Shown one piece after another: positions 51,905 through 62,587 of a stretch of 64,000 nt of DNA. The translations under genes and the position numbers were made by a program. Under the pieces are notes generated by a model that was not told the origin of the DNA, ran no database searches, and worked only from the letters and a program-made list of their open reading frames with translations. This DNA is from Martelella lutilitoris (GTDB lineage: Bacteria; Pseudomonadota; Alphaproteobacteria; Rhizobiales; Rhizobiaceae): positions 2,565,501 to 2,629,500 of the forward strand of contig NZ_CP066786.1 in the NCBI RefSeq assembly GCF_016598595.1, written 5' to 3'. The first letter of the stretch is position 1. Each line of letters opens with the position of its first letter.

Positions 51905-52375
51905 ATGAGCGACGTGAAAGAGGGCGAAAAGGCCCCTGATTTTACCCTGCCGGTTGCCGAAGGGCAGGTTTTCTCAGCTGCCGATGCGAAGGGCAAGTGG
52001 CTTGTGCTTTATTTCTATCCGAAGGATGACACCAAGGGCTGCACGGTCGAGGCCGTCGCCTTCACCGCCCTCGCCGACGAATTCGAGAAGGCGGGCGCGG
52101 TCGTTATCGGCGTTTCGCCCGATACGCTTCAAAGCCACGCCCGCTTCGCGAAGAAGCATGACCTTGCCGTGCTGCTCGGCTCCGACGAGGACCACAGCGT
52201 CGCCAAGGCCTATGGCGTGTGGAAGGAAAAGAGCATGTATGGCCGCAAATTCATGGGCATCGAACGCTCCACCTTCCTGATCGGGCCGGACGGCGTTCTC
52301 AAAAAGATATGGCGCAAGGTCAAGGTCGACGGCCATGCCGAGGCCGTACTTGCCGAAGTCGGGGGAGAAGGCTGA
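51905..52375 (+). CDS. bcp: Bcp-type peroxiredoxin (atypical, single conserved Cys)
   Basis: The 156-residue thioredoxin-fold peroxidase has the peroxidatic motif P-K-D-D-T-K-G-C with Thr43 and Cys46. The second cysteine five residues later, found in many Bcp proteins (GCTxEACxF), is Val51 here, so this is a 1-Cys or alternative resolving type. It reduces hydrogen peroxide and organic hydroperoxides. I start at the ATG at 51905 (MSDVKEGEKAPDFTLP), which matches homologues; an ATG at 51884 adds seven residues. Confidence 0.93.
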   Translation: MSDVKEGEKAPDFTLPVAEGQVFSAADAKGKWLVLYFYPKDDTKGCTVEAVAFTALADEFEKAGAVVIGVSPDTLQSHARFAKKHDLAVLLGSDEDHSVAKAYGVWKEKSMYGRKFMGIERSTFLIGPDGVLKKIWRKVKVDGHAEAVLAEVGGEG

Positions 52376-52544
52376 GGCCAGCCCCGGACACTGCCCGAAA
52401 AGCGACGCGAAAAGAGCCCGCGAGCCCCCATGCTTCCGGGCTTTTCTTGACTCTCGCGCGGTTTGGTACTATCCCGCCCTCGTAAACGCGAAGGCGGCCA
52501 AGGATCCGTCTATTTGTCAACGACAACACGGAACACGTTTCCCT

Positions 52545-53984
<1,440 letters not shown>

Positions 53985-54050
53985 GAAAGTCTGGGTGATT
54001 GATCCCAATCGCCCCGCTTTGCCGCGCGTGCCGCAGCCCGCATGAAATGC

Positions 54051-54150
54051 CTAGCGCATCGGCCCGAAAATCGGAATCGATTTTCGGGCCGATGCGTAGA
54101 TTCAATAGGTTAGGGCGTCCTTTTTACGTCCGAATGGACGCACGGCGCTC
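54051..54150 (+). repeat. Dispersed double-hairpin repeat, family A, copy 3
   Basis: Third copy of the element also at 121-230 and 23055-23160. Its first hairpin is perfect over 19 bp: from CGCATC at 54055 through GAAAATCG, loop GAAT, to CGATTTTC and GATGCG ending at 54096. The other copies have this stem interrupted. The second hairpin (ACGTCC GAAT GGACGC) has one mismatch. It lies 66 nt downstream of the helicase gene. Confidence 0.8.
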
Positions 54151-54178
54151 TTAGCAAAACAGGCATGCCAAACGAGAA

Positions 54179-54212
54179 AGAGCCGCACTTCCTGGGAGTG
54201 AAGCGCGGCTCT
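54179..54212 (-). terminator. Long hairpin, probable terminator
   Basis: AGAGCCGC (54179-54186) and GCGGCTCT (54205-54212) pair, with an inner CTTC/GAAG extension after one mismatch. On the minus strand it is followed by TTTCTCGTTT. It is 170 nt beyond the flavin reductase stop and may serve that gene or the convergent helicase gene. Confidence 0.55.
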
Positions 54213-54382
54213 AATTGTGCAGGAAAACGGTTCGTTTGATAAGAATTCAGTAGGAATTGAGTGAATTCACCTTCATTCAAAAGAGATTCATCAAAGTTTC
54301 GTAATAATCTTGCAATATGCAAATATTCTTATATCACGCTTCTTTTTTGGTCAAGCCTATTTTTTAGACAATTTGATGACGG
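54213..54382. other. AT-rich intergenic stretch between convergent genes
   Basis: With the repeat and hairpin this makes a gap of about 400 nt. It is AT-rich (for example ATATTCTTATATC and CTTCTTTTTTGG), with an inverted GAATTCAGT...GTGAATTC at about 54243-54269. A 70-codon minus-strand frame crosses this and the repeat but has no plausible start or homologous look. I see no gene here. Confidence 0.5.
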
Positions 54383-54874
54383 TCAAAGAGTCCGGTATGC
54401 GCGGCGGTAATACATCAGCGCCTCGTCATCTTCGCCGCACTGCGTCCTGACGACCTCCCCGATGAGGATCCAGTGGGTCGACACCTCCTTCGCCTCGACG
54501 AGGCGGCAGTCGAAACTGGCGAGCGCGTCCTCCAGAACCGGCGCGCCGGAGCCGCCGAAATCCCACGCGCCCCTTGCGAATCGCTCTTGCGCGGAAAGGC
54601 CGCCAAGCCCGGAAAAGGCATCGGCAAGCGGCTTATGGCGGGCGCCGAGCGTGTTGACCGCGAAATTACCGCTTTCGAGAAAGACCATGTTCTTTGCGTT
54701 CAGCCGGTTGACGCAGGCAAGCACCGTTGGCGGCGCATCGGAAACCGAGCAGCAGGCCGTCGCCGTCACGCCGCGCAGCGCGCCGTCATGCGCTGTGGTC
54801 ACGATCTGGACATGGCCGGCGAAGCGGGCCATCGCATCGCGATAGGCACGGGTAAAGGGCTGATCATCATGCAT
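54383..54874 (-). CDS. Flavin reductase family protein
   Basis: The 163-residue protein has the FMN-binding split-barrel fold of the HpaC/RutF group: RDAMARFAGHVQIVTTAHDG, GVTATACCSVSDAPPTVLACVN, the SGNFAVNTLGARH motif, and C-terminal HWILIGEV. These NAD(P)H:flavin reductases supply reduced flavin to a partner monooxygenase. No monooxygenase gene lies next to it, so its partner is elsewhere. It is divergent from the LIV-type binding-protein gene. Confidence 0.9.
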   Translation of the reverse strand: MHDDQPFTRAYRDAMARFAGHVQIVTTAHDGALRGVTATACCSVSDAPPTVLACVNRLNAKNMVFLESGNFAVNTLGARHKPLADAFSGLGGLSAQERFARGAWDFGGSGAPVLEDALASFDCRLVEAKEVSTHWILIGEVVRTQCGEDDEALMYYRRAYRTL

Positions 54875-55017
54875 GGCGAGAGCGATACCGCTGGTGTGGT
54901 GAAATAGACAAAAACCGTCCCTTCATCTCTTGGTCCGGGTACTTACGGCGTTGCCCCTCACTCTGGCAAGGGGTATGACTCCGTTAACGCGCCTGAGTGA
55001 GAAACAGACCTGCCATC

Positions 55018-56097
55018 ATGAGATCTTTTAAGGCCTGCCTTGTCCTTGCCGCGCTGATCGTCAGCGCCGCCGCGCCCGCAAATGCCCAACAGGTCGGCGT
55101 CGTGGCGCCGCTGAACGGCGACTATGCCGTGCTCGGCGCACAGATGCTCGACGGTGCCGGGCTTGCCGCGCGCAATCTGGACATCGACCTGACCGTCATC
55201 GACGAAGACTGCGAAGGAAACAACGGCGCATCTGTTGCGGAGGCGCTCGAAGACGCGGGCGTCGGGATTGCTGTCGGCTTCTTCTGCAGCGAGACCTTGC
55301 GCACTGCCCTGCCCGTCCTCGCCGAGGCCGGCATTCCCGCCATCACCGTCTCCGTCCGGTCGCTGCCGCTGATGACCGATGCGCTTGCCAACGGCTGGCC
55401 GCTTTTCCGCCTGGCGCCGAACCGGCAGGACCAGGTGGACGCGATCGTCGCGCTGATCATGACCGAATGGGTCGACCAGCCGGTCGCCCTTGTCGATGAC
55501 GGCACGATCTACTACCGGGAACTCGTCAACGCCGTGCGCAACGAAATCGAGGCGCGCGGGCTCGAACCGGTCTTCACCGACACGTTCCGCCCGGCCCAGC
55601 AGCAGCAATTGTCGCTTGTGCGCCGCCTTGCCCAGGCAGGCGCCACGCGGGTTCTGGTCGGCGGCACGCGCGGCGATGTCGCCATTATCGGCCGGGACGC
55701 GCGCGAACAGGGCGTTGCGCTGACGCTGCTTGGCGATGACGGCCTGCGCGCGATGGAATCCAGCCCGCCGCTCGAAAACGGCACGCTGGCGATCGCCCTG
55801 CCTGACTATGGCGCGCTGCCGCCGGCCGCCGAGATCGCCGATGCGGCCATCGCCGCCGATATCGTGCCGGAAGGCTATGTCGTGCCGGGCGCGGCCGCCG
55901 TTCAGGTCGCAGGGCAGGCGCTTGCCGCCGCCCGGGCAGACGGCGGGATTGACGAAGTTCTCGTGAACAATACCTTCGACACAGCGATCGGCCCTGTGCG
56001 CTTCACCGAGCAGCACGAGCTGGCCGACAACCCGTTCTTTCTGCTGCGCTGGCAGAACGGCGAATTCGTTCCCGTCTTCGACAGCGCGCGTGAGTAA
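55018..56097 (+). CDS. ABC transporter substrate-binding protein (LIV/branched-chain type)
   Basis: The 359-residue periplasmic protein has a signal peptide (MRSFKACLVLAALIVSAAAPANA). It has the two-lobe type I fold of amino-acid binding proteins: VGVVAPLNGDYAVLGAQMLDGAGLAARN, VIGFF-like AVGFFCSETLR and DGTIYYRELVNAV. No permease or ATPase gene is near, so this is an orphan receptor or works with a distant transporter. The ATG at 55018 gives a normal signal peptide; GTG at 54997 is an alternative. rpe follows 75 nt later. Confidence 0.88.
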   Translation: MRSFKACLVLAALIVSAAAPANAQQVGVVAPLNGDYAVLGAQMLDGAGLAARNLDIDLTVIDEDCEGNNGASVAEALEDAGVGIAVGFFCSETLRTALPVLAEAGIPAITVSVRSLPLMTDALANGWPLFRLAPNRQDQVDAIVALIMTEWVDQPVALVDDGTIYYRELVNAVRNEIEARGLEPVFTDTFRPAQQQQLSLVRRLAQAGATRVLVGGTRGDVAIIGRDAREQGVALTLLGDDGLRAMESSPPLENGTLAIALPDYGALPPAAEIADAAIAADIVPEGYVVPGAAAVQVAGQALAAARADGGIDEVLVNNTFDTAIGPVRFTEQHELADNPFFLLRWQNGEFVPVFDSARE

Positions 56098-56172
56098 GGC
56101 CGGCCGGCATCGCCTGAGAGCCGGCAAGACGTGAGAAAATGGCCTTCGGGCCCCGCATTGAGGAACAAGCAA

Positions 56173-56838
56173 GTGAAACGTCCGCTCCGTATCGCGCCGT
56201 CCATCCTGTCGGCCGACTTTTCCAATCTTGGCCCGGAGGTCAAGGCCGTCGTCGATGACGGCGCCGACTGGGTCCATCTCGATATCATGGATGGCCATTT
56301 CGTGCCCAATATCACCTTCGGCCCGCCGGTGGTGAAGGCGCTGCGCCCCCACACGGATGCGATCTTCGACTGCCATCTGATGATTGCGCCCGCCGATCCC
56401 TATATCGAAGCCTTCGCCAAGGCCGGCTGCGACATCATCACCGTTCACCAGGAGGCCGGTCCGCACCTGCACCGCTCGCTGCAGACCATCCGCAATCTCG
56501 GCAAGAAGGCGGGCGTGGCGCTCAATCCGGCAACGCCGGTCTCGATGATCGAACACGTGATCGACGATCTCGACCTGATCCTGATCATGACCGTCAATCC
56601 GGGCTTCGGCGGCCAGAAATTCATTCCCGCCACCTTGCGCAAGATCGAGCAGGCCAATGCGCTGATCGGCGACCGGCCGATCGATCTCGAAGTCGACGGC
56701 GGAATCGCGCCTGACACGGTCGGCGCCGTGACCAAGGCGGGCGCCAACGCGCTCGTCGCCGGTTCGGCGATCTTCGGCAAGGCGGAAAACGGCAGCTATC
56801 GCGCCCCGATCGAGGCTCTGCGCGCGGGAGAAGAATGA
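56173..56838 (+). CDS. rpe: Ribulose-phosphate 3-epimerase
   Basis: The 221-residue TIM barrel interconverts ribulose-5-phosphate and xylulose-5-phosphate. Metal and catalytic residues are in [49 protein letters not shown] and LEVDGGI. The start is a GTG (56173-56175) with GAGGAAC upstream; the frame from 56131 lacks conserved sequence. The next gene starts as a tight overlap or 35 nt later, depending on the start chosen. Confidence 0.94.
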   Translation: MKRPLRIAPSILSADFSNLGPEVKAVVDDGADWVHLDIMDGHFVPNITFGPPVVKALRPHTDAIFDCHLMIAPADPYIEAFAKAGCDIITVHQEAGPHLHRSLQTIRNLGKKAGVALNPATPVSMIEHVIDDLDLILIMTVNPGFGGQKFIPATLRKIEQANALIGDRPIDLEVDGGIAPDTVGAVTKAGANALVAGSAIFGKAENGSYRAPIEALRAGEE

Positions 56839-56873
56839 AGCAACGACCGGAGGCGACCAACAGGAGAAAGACA

Positions 56874-57593
56874 ATGCCCCGTTTCATGCCGCTGACCATG
56901 CTGGCCGCCGCCATCGGGCTTTCGGCGCCGATGGCCGAGGCCGGCGATTTCGCGACCTTCACCCCGCTCGGCTTTTCAGATGATGGCGGCGTCTTCGCCT
57001 TCGAGGAATTCGGCGTGGAAGACGGCTCCGGCTTCCCTTATTCCAACATCTTCTTCATCGATACCGAACGCGACGCCTTTCTCGACGAGACCCCTTACCG
57101 CGTGCGGGAGGAGGACGAAAACGCGACGATCAGTTCCGTGCGCGGCCTTGCCGTCGGCGAGGCCCTGCCGCTGATCCAGGAATACAACCTGCTTGCCCAT
57201 CCCGGCTGGCTCGCAGCCTTCAATCCGGTCACCGAAGAGGTCGCGGGTGACAGCCAGACGATCCGCTATCGCGCGCACCCTAACCTTTCGCCGGTCGGAA
57301 CGCTTTCGCTTGAGACGTTCGCGCTCGATCCCATTTCGGCCTGCGCGGCGGTCACGCCGGATGCGCAAGGCTTTCGCCTTGCCTATACCGATCCGGAGGG
57401 CGAAACCCGCACGATCCACGAGGACAGCCGTATCCCCACGAGCCGGAACTGCCCGACGGATTACCGGCTCGGCGGCGTGATGACCTATGGCGGCGGCGGG
57501 GCAGGTGCCGTCCACGTCGCGCTGGTCACCGTGCTCTCGCATGGCTTCGAGGGACCGGACGGCCGCTGGATCGCCGTTCCCTTCAGGCCCTGA
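56874..57593 (+). CDS. Secreted DUF2259 protein
   Basis: The 239-residue protein has a signal peptide (MPRFMPLTMLAAAIGLSAPMAEA|GD). The predicted secreted domain has FTPLGFSDDGGVFAFEEFGVEDGSGFPYSNIFFID at its N-terminus and HVALVTVLSHGFEGPDGRWIAVPF at its C-terminus, the DUF2259 pattern. Function unknown; the family is common in Rhizobiales. The ATG at 56874 has AGGAGA upstream; an ATG at 56835 overlaps the rpe stop but gives a non-signal N-terminus. Confidence 0.85.
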   Translation: MPRFMPLTMLAAAIGLSAPMAEAGDFATFTPLGFSDDGGVFAFEEFGVEDGSGFPYSNIFFIDTERDAFLDETPYRVREEDENATISSVRGLAVGEALPLIQEYNLLAHPGWLAAFNPVTEEVAGDSQTIRYRAHPNLSPVGTLSLETFALDPISACAAVTPDAQGFRLAYTDPEGETRTIHEDSRIPTSRNCPTDYRLGGVMTYGGGGAGAVHVALVTVLSHGFEGPDGRWIAVPFRP

Positions 57594-57639
57594 GGCTGTT
57601 TCTAGGCGCGCGCCGTTTCCTTTGCGGCAAAAATGATCT

Positions 57640-57740
57640 AGAGCATTTCGCAATCAGGTGGATACACCTGACGTCCGCGAAAATGCGGCATGACAAAAGA
57701 TAGTGCGGTTCAGCATTGCCGTGAAAAGCTGAACCGCTCC
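57640..57740 (+). repeat. Dispersed hairpin repeat, family B, copy 2, plus second hairpin
   Basis: Related to 24015-24075. CAGGTG (57655-57660), loop GATA, CACCTG (57665-57670) forms the core, enclosed by TTTCGC (57646-57651) and GCGAAA (57677-57682), which also pair. A second stem, GCGGTTCAGC (57705-57714) with GCTGAACCGC (57728-57737), is a perfect 10 bp. It lies between the DUF2259 and purB genes and could act as a terminator. Confidence 0.65.
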
Positions 57741-57798
57741 AGGGCGTGTCAGGCCCGAAACTCCAGCCGGCACGACGTTAAGAAGGATCCCTGCCCCG

Positions 57799-59106
57799 AT
57801 GATACCGCGCTACTCCCGCCCGCAAATGACAGACATCTGGTCGCCGGAAACCAAGTTCCGCATCTGGTTCGAGATCGAGGCCCATGCCTGCACCGCGCTG
57901 GCCGAGATCGGTGTGATCCCGAAGAGCGCCGCCGAGACGATCTGGGAAAAGGGCAACGCCGCGACCTTCGACGTCGCGCGCATCGACGAGATCGAGGCCG
58001 TGACCAAGCATGACGTCATCGCCTTCCTCACCCATCTGGCGGAAATCGTCGGCCCGGATGCCCGCTTCGTCCATCAGGGCATGACCTCCTCGGACGTGCT
58101 CGATACCTGCTTTAACGTCCAGCTGACGCGCGCAAGCGACCTGCTGCTCGCCGATCTCGACGGCCTGCTCGCCGCGCTGAAGCGCCGCGCCTTCGAGCAT
58201 AAGGACACGGTCACCATCGGCCGCTCGCACGGCATCCACGCCGAGCCGACAACCTTCGGCATCAAGCTTGCCCAGGCCTATGCCGAATTCGACCGCTGCC
58301 GGGCGCGCCTTGTCGCCGCGCGCGCGGAAATCGCCACCTGCGCCATTTCCGGCGCTGTCGGCACCTTTGCCAATATCGACCCGCGCGTGGAAGAACACGT
58401 CGCAGAGGCCATGGGGCTGAAGGCCGAGCCGGTCTCCACCCAGGTCATTCCGCGCGACCGTCACGCGATGTTCTTCGCCACGCTCGGCGTCATCGCTTCT
58501 TCGGTCGAGCGGCTGGCGACCGAGATCCGCCACCTGCAGCGCACGGAAGTGCTGGAGGCGGAGGAGTATTTCTCGCCGGGCCAGAAGGGCTCGTCCGCCA
58601 TGCCCCACAAGCGCAACCCGGTGCTGACGGAAAACCTGACCGGCCTTGCCCGCATGGTGCGCGGCTATGCATTGCCGGCCATGGAAAATGTCGCCCTCTG
58701 GCACGAGCGCGATATCTCCCATTCCTCCGTCGAGCGGATGATCGGACCCGACGCCACGGTAACGCTCGATTTCGCCCTGGCGCGGCTGACGGGCGTGATC
58801 GACAAGCTTCTGGTCTATCCCGACCACATGATGGACAATCTCAACAAGTTCCGCGGCCTGGTGCATTCGCAGCGCGTTCTCCTGGCGCTCACCCAGGCCG
58901 GCGTCTCGCGCGAGGATGCCTATCGTCTGGTCCAGCGCAACGCCATGAAGGTGTGGGAGGAAGGCAAGGACTTCCTCGAGGAACTGCTCGCCGACAAGGA
59001 GGTGACCGACGCCCTGTCGGAAGAGCAGATCCGCGAGAAATTCGACCTCGGCTACCACACCAAGCATGCCGACACGATTTTTCAGCGCGTCTTCGGCGAA
59101 AGCTGA
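57799..59106 (+). CDS. purB: Adenylosuccinate lyase
   Basis: The 435-residue fumarase-superfamily enzyme acts twice in purine synthesis, on SAICAR and on adenylosuccinate. It starts MIPRYSRPQMTDIWSPETKFRIW; TSSDVLDT and GRSHGIHAEP carry the conserved residues; the signature loop is GSSAMPHKRNP. Length and motif order are normal. AAGGAT lies 13-18 nt before the ATG. Confidence 0.95.
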   Translation: MIPRYSRPQMTDIWSPETKFRIWFEIEAHACTALAEIGVIPKSAAETIWEKGNAATFDVARIDEIEAVTKHDVIAFLTHLAEIVGPDARFVHQGMTSSDVLDTCFNVQLTRASDLLLADLDGLLAALKRRAFEHKDTVTIGRSHGIHAEPTTFGIKLAQAYAEFDRCRARLVAARAEIATCAISGAVGTFANIDPRVEEHVAEAMGLKAEPVSTQVIPRDRHAMFFATLGVIASSVERLATEIRHLQRTEVLEAEEYFSPGQKGSSAMPHKRNPVLTENLTGLARMVRGYALPAMENVALWHERDISHSSVERMIGPDATVTLDFALARLTGVIDKLLVYPDHMMDNLNKFRGLVHSQRVLLALTQAGVSREDAYRLVQRNAMKVWEEGKDFLEELLADKEVTDALSEEQIREKFDLGYHTKHADTIFQRVFGES

Positions 59107-59189
59107 GCGTCGCCGTTACCTGCAGAACGATCCGCAGCGTCCGGTTTTTTTTCCGGGAGCTGCGCCCCTGAAATGTCATGTGAAGCGCC

Positions 59190-59741
59190 ATGAAGATTTC
59201 CGAAACCGAAATCCTGATTGTTCCCGGCTACAAGAATGCCGGTCCCGACCACTGGCAGAGCCGTTGGGAGCGCAAGCTCTCGACTGCGCGGCGCGTGGAG
59301 CAGGAAGCCTGGTCGAAGCCGGAGCGCGCGGACTGGACGGCGCGCCTTGCCGAGGAGGTCAACCGCGCGGAGCGGCCGGTGGTGCTCGTCGCCCATTCGC
59401 TTGGCATTCCGACCGTCGTCCAGGCCCTTCCGGATTTCAGGAACCGGATAGCCGGAGCCTTCTTCGTCGCGCCGCCCGAGGTCGACAATCCCTCCGTGCG
59501 GCCAAAACACATGATGACCTTCGGCCCCTATCCGCGCGAACCGCTGCCCTTCCCCACGATCGTGATTGCCAGCCGCAACGACCCCTTCGGCCGCTTCGAG
59601 CCCGCGCGCGACATCGCAGGCGCCTGGGGCGCGGATTTCTACGACATCGGCGAGGCGGGACACATCAATGACGAAGCCGGCTTCGGCCCCTGGCCGGAAG
59701 GCACGCTGATGTTCGGCCGTTTCGTCTCCGGCCTGCGCTGA
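59190..59741 (+). CDS. RBBP9/YdeN-family alpha/beta hydrolase
   Basis: The 183-residue hydrolase of the retinoblastoma-binding-protein-9 type has VPGYKNAGPDHWQSRWE at the N-terminus, nucleophile serine in VAHSLGIPTVVQ, acid in SRNDPFGRFE and catalytic histidine in EAGHIND. These small serine hydrolases have mostly unknown substrates. It follows purB by 83 nt. AAGCGCC gives only a weak Shine-Dalgarno sequence. Confidence 0.9.
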   Translation: MKISETEILIVPGYKNAGPDHWQSRWERKLSTARRVEQEAWSKPERADWTARLAEEVNRAERPVVLVAHSLGIPTVVQALPDFRNRIAGAFFVAPPEVDNPSVRPKHMMTFGPYPREPLPFPTIVIASRNDPFGRFEPARDIAGAWGADFYDIGEAGHINDEAGFGPWPEGTLMFGRFVSGLR

Positions 59742-59919
59742 AGGTGCGGTTGAAAGCGCTGCGGCGCGGATCACGGCAGCCTTGCGCTAACCCTAATATC
59801 ATCCTCAGCTAATGGATAGAATTGACATTCTCCCTTCATTCATCACACTAACACCTCTGGAGCACGTAAATTCTCGTGCCCGGCGGGCAGTATTGACATG
59901 ACGGAGCGCGGACCGGGTT

Positions 59920-62550
59920 GTGGCGGCTCGATCCATTCGAAAAGCGGAACAAACCGTATCGAATGCCCGTTATCCCCGAAAGGATGACCGTTTGGCGAGG
60001 GAAACGAGGAGTTCATTTTTGTCAGGGGAGGCCGAACTGGCCTTCGCAGTACTCGAGCAATCGCCCATGGCGGTCGCGGTCGTGGAACTCGATGGCCAGA
60101 CAATCACCGCAACCAACGCGAACTTCGAAACGCTCGCGCCCGGAACGAAGGCGCAGGGCCGCTCCATTCTGGAGTGGATACACGCAGACGACCATCCGCT
60201 TTTGCGCAATCTTGTCGGCCCGACCTCCGGCGTTTCCGGACGGGAGCAGAAATGCGAGATGCGCATCGGTCGGCGTCCGGACGGGCCCTGGCGATGGATG
60301 CTTGTTGCGGCGACCGTCCTTCCGGTAAATGAAACAGGCGCGCGGCGACGTGCGCTTTTCTATTTCATCGATATCCACACCCAGAAAAGCCACGAATTGC
60401 TGGAGAGCGAACGCGCGCGGCGCTGGAACTACGCGCTTGTCAGTTCCGGCCTCGGCGTGTGGGATCACGACTACCGCAGACAGGAATACTTCTACTCCCA
60501 GACATGGCGGGCCATGCGCGGCTACGCCTCGACCGGCGCCACCCCTTTCGCCAGCACAGAGCAATGGCTGCAGCTGGTTCATCCCGACGACCGCGATTTC
60601 GTCGCCCACGCCATAGAGCGCCAGAAGGCCGGCGACCTCAAATATATGAATTTCGAATATCGCGAGCGCCATTGCGACGGCCACTGGATATGGATCGAGT
60701 GCCGGGGCGATGCGGTGGAGTATTTTCCCGACAACCGGCCTTCCCGCATCATCGGAACCGATCAGGACGTGACAGACCGCAAGGATGCCGAAGCCTTGCT
60801 CGCCCATACGCGCCAGCGCCTGGAAATGGCGCTCACCACCTCACGAATCGGCGTTTTCGAGCACGACCGTGCGACCGGCACCGTTTATGCCGACTCCCGC
60901 ATCTGCGAGATCTACGGGTTTGACGACCAGCCGGAGAGTTTCGACATCCAGCGCGTTTTCGACCTCGTTCACCCCGAAGACCTGAAGCGGGCGGCCGCCG
61001 GCTCCACCGGACTGGCCCCCGGCGGCGCTCCGGCTTCCTCCGAGTTCCGCATCCACCGCGAGAATGACGGGTCGCTGCGCCATATCCGCCATCTCGTGCG
61101 CCTTCACATCGGCGAAGACGGCCAGGAAACGATTGTCGGCATCAACTGGGACGTGACGGAGGAAGTGCGCCTCCGGCAGGATCTGGTGACCGCAAAGCAG
61201 CTCGCCGAGGCGCGCAATTTCGAACTCGACCGCGCCAAGTCCGACATCGAGTATGCCGCGCTGCACGATTACCTGACCGCCCTGCCCAACCGGCGCTTTC
61301 TTGAGGACGAACTGGAGCGCCGGGTGTCCATCGCCGCCGCATCCGATGTCAATGTCGGGCTGCTCCAGATCGATATCGACGACTTCAAGGGGATCAACAG
61401 CGCCTACGGCCACGGCGCCGGCGACCGCGTGCTCAGCCACTCGGCGCAGACCCTACTCGACCTGTCGAAGCACAATGACTTCGTTGCCCGCATGGGCGGC
61501 GACGAATTCGCCATGATCATCAGCTATGACGGCGGCTGCGACAGGCTTGAACAGACCGCGAAACGAATCCAGCTCGAACTCGCCAAGCCGGTCGTGCTCG
61601 ATGACGGTCGCGTCCGGCTTTCCGCCAGCATCGGCATCGCCACGCTTGAGAGCGAAGGGGCCGGCGGCGCCGCCGCCATGCTCAGAGACAGCGATCACGC
61701 GCTGAAGCAGGCCAAGTCAAAGGGCGCCGGCCAGATCGCATTCTACACTCCGGGCATCCGATTCTCCGACGCGGTCGACCGCAAGCCTTCCGACCGATTG
61801 ATGCAGGCAATCGACCAGAGCGAGTTTGTGCCGTTCTACCAGCCGCAGTATGACGCCGAGACCCTTGATATCCGGGGCATCGAAACGCTCGCACGCTGGC
61901 GGCAGGCCGACGGCTCCTTCAGCGAACCGTCAAGCTTCATCCCGCTTGCCCAGTCGCTCAACATCATGAACATGATCGACGCCAGCATTCTCTCGCAGGC
62001 GCTCGAGGATCACCGCCGCTGGCGGGAAGACGGGCTCGCGCCGCCGCGCCTGTCGCTCAACCTGTCCCCGCACCGGCTCAGCGACCCGGCGCTGGTGCCG
62101 GAGTTGCAGCGCACCGAGCTTCCGGCCGGCACCCTCACCTTCGAACTGCTGGAATCGATCTTCCTCGACCAGCAGGACGATGTCAGCGCCTACAATCTGA
62201 AACAGATCCGGCGGCTCGGCATCAATATCGACGTCGATGATTTCGGCACCGGCTACACGTCGATCACCGGGCTGCTCAAGGTCGCGCCGAACGGTCTGAA
62301 GATCGCGCGCGAACTGGTTATGCCGCTGCCCCGCTCATATGACCAGCGGGCCATTGTGAAGTCGATCGTCGATATCGGAAAAACCTTGAATATCAAAGTG
62401 ATAGCAGAAGGCGTTGAAACGCGGCAACATGCCCGGATCCTGACGGAACTTGGCTGCGACGCGCTTCAGGGCTACTGGCTCGCCCGGCCGATGCCGGCAG
62501 ACGCGATGGAAATGCTGCTGCGCCGGAAGATGGCCGAAGCTTCCGCCTGA
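59920..62550 (+). CDS. PAS-PAS-PAS-GGDEF-EAL c-di-GMP signalling protein
   Basis: The roughly 876-residue cytoplasmic protein has three PAS-type sensor domains (about residues 40-160, 165-290 and 295-425, each ending in a PAC-like strand such as IIGTDQDVTDRKDA and IVGINWDVTEE). A coiled linker leads to GGDEF (ARMGGDEFAMI, about residue 527) and a full EAL domain. The EAL motif is ETL with the catalytic Glu kept, and LNLSPHR, FELLESI, DVDDFGTGYTS and VIAEGVETRQH are all present. The inhibitory RxxD site before GGDEF is KHND, so product inhibition is probably lost. Start is uncertain: GTG at 59920, or TTG at 60019, which has GAGGAG 7 nt upstream. No membrane span. Confidence 0.93.
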   Translation: MAARSIRKAEQTVSNARYPRKDDRLARETRSSFLSGEAELAFAVLEQSPMAVAVVELDGQTITATNANFETLAPGTKAQGRSILEWIHADDHPLLRNLVGPTSGVSGREQKCEMRIGRRPDGPWRWMLVAATVLPVNETGARRRALFYFIDIHTQKSHELLESERARRWNYALVSSGLGVWDHDYRRQEYFYSQTWRAMRGYASTGATPFASTEQWLQLVHPDDRDFVAHAIERQKAGDLKYMNFEYRERHCDGHWIWIECRGDAVEYFPDNRPSRIIGTDQDVTDRKDAEALLAHTRQRLEMALTTSRIGVFEHDRATGTVYADSRICEIYGFDDQPESFDIQRVFDLVHPEDLKRAAAGSTGLAPGGAPASSEFRIHRENDGSLRHIRHLVRLHIGEDGQETIVGINWDVTEEVRLRQDLVTAKQLAEARNFELDRAKSDIEYAALHDYLTALPNRRFLEDELERRVSIAAASDVNVGLLQIDIDDFKGINSAYGHGAGDRVLSHSAQTLLDLSKHNDFVARMGGDEFAMIISYDGGCDRLEQTAKRIQLELAKPVVLDDGRVRLSASIGIATLESEGAGGAAAMLRDSDHALKQAKSKGAGQIAFYTPGIRFSDAVDRKPSDRLMQAIDQSEFVPFYQPQYDAETLDIRGIETLARWRQADGSFSEPSSFIPLAQSLNIMNMIDASILSQALEDHRRWREDGLAPPRLSLNLSPHRLSDPALVPELQRTELPAGTLTFELLESIFLDQQDDVSAYNLKQIRRLGINIDVDDFGTGYTSITGLLKVAPNGLKIARELVMPLPRSYDQRAIVKSIVDIGKTLNIKVIAEGVETRQHARILTELGCDALQGYWLARPMPADAMEMLLRRKMAEASA

Positions 62551-62587
62551 GACAGGCTCAGGCGAAAGGCGCGAAAGCGCCCGTCTC

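Noticed and set aside
54110..54322. 70-codon minus-strand frame
   Set aside because: It runs through the repeat and hairpin, lacks a ribosome-binding site and resembles no family.
62551..62587. Terminator between the GGDEF-EAL and pyrG genes
   Set aside because: GGCGCGAAAGCGCC can fold, but the stem is short and there is no U-run on either side, so I did not list it as a separate terminator.
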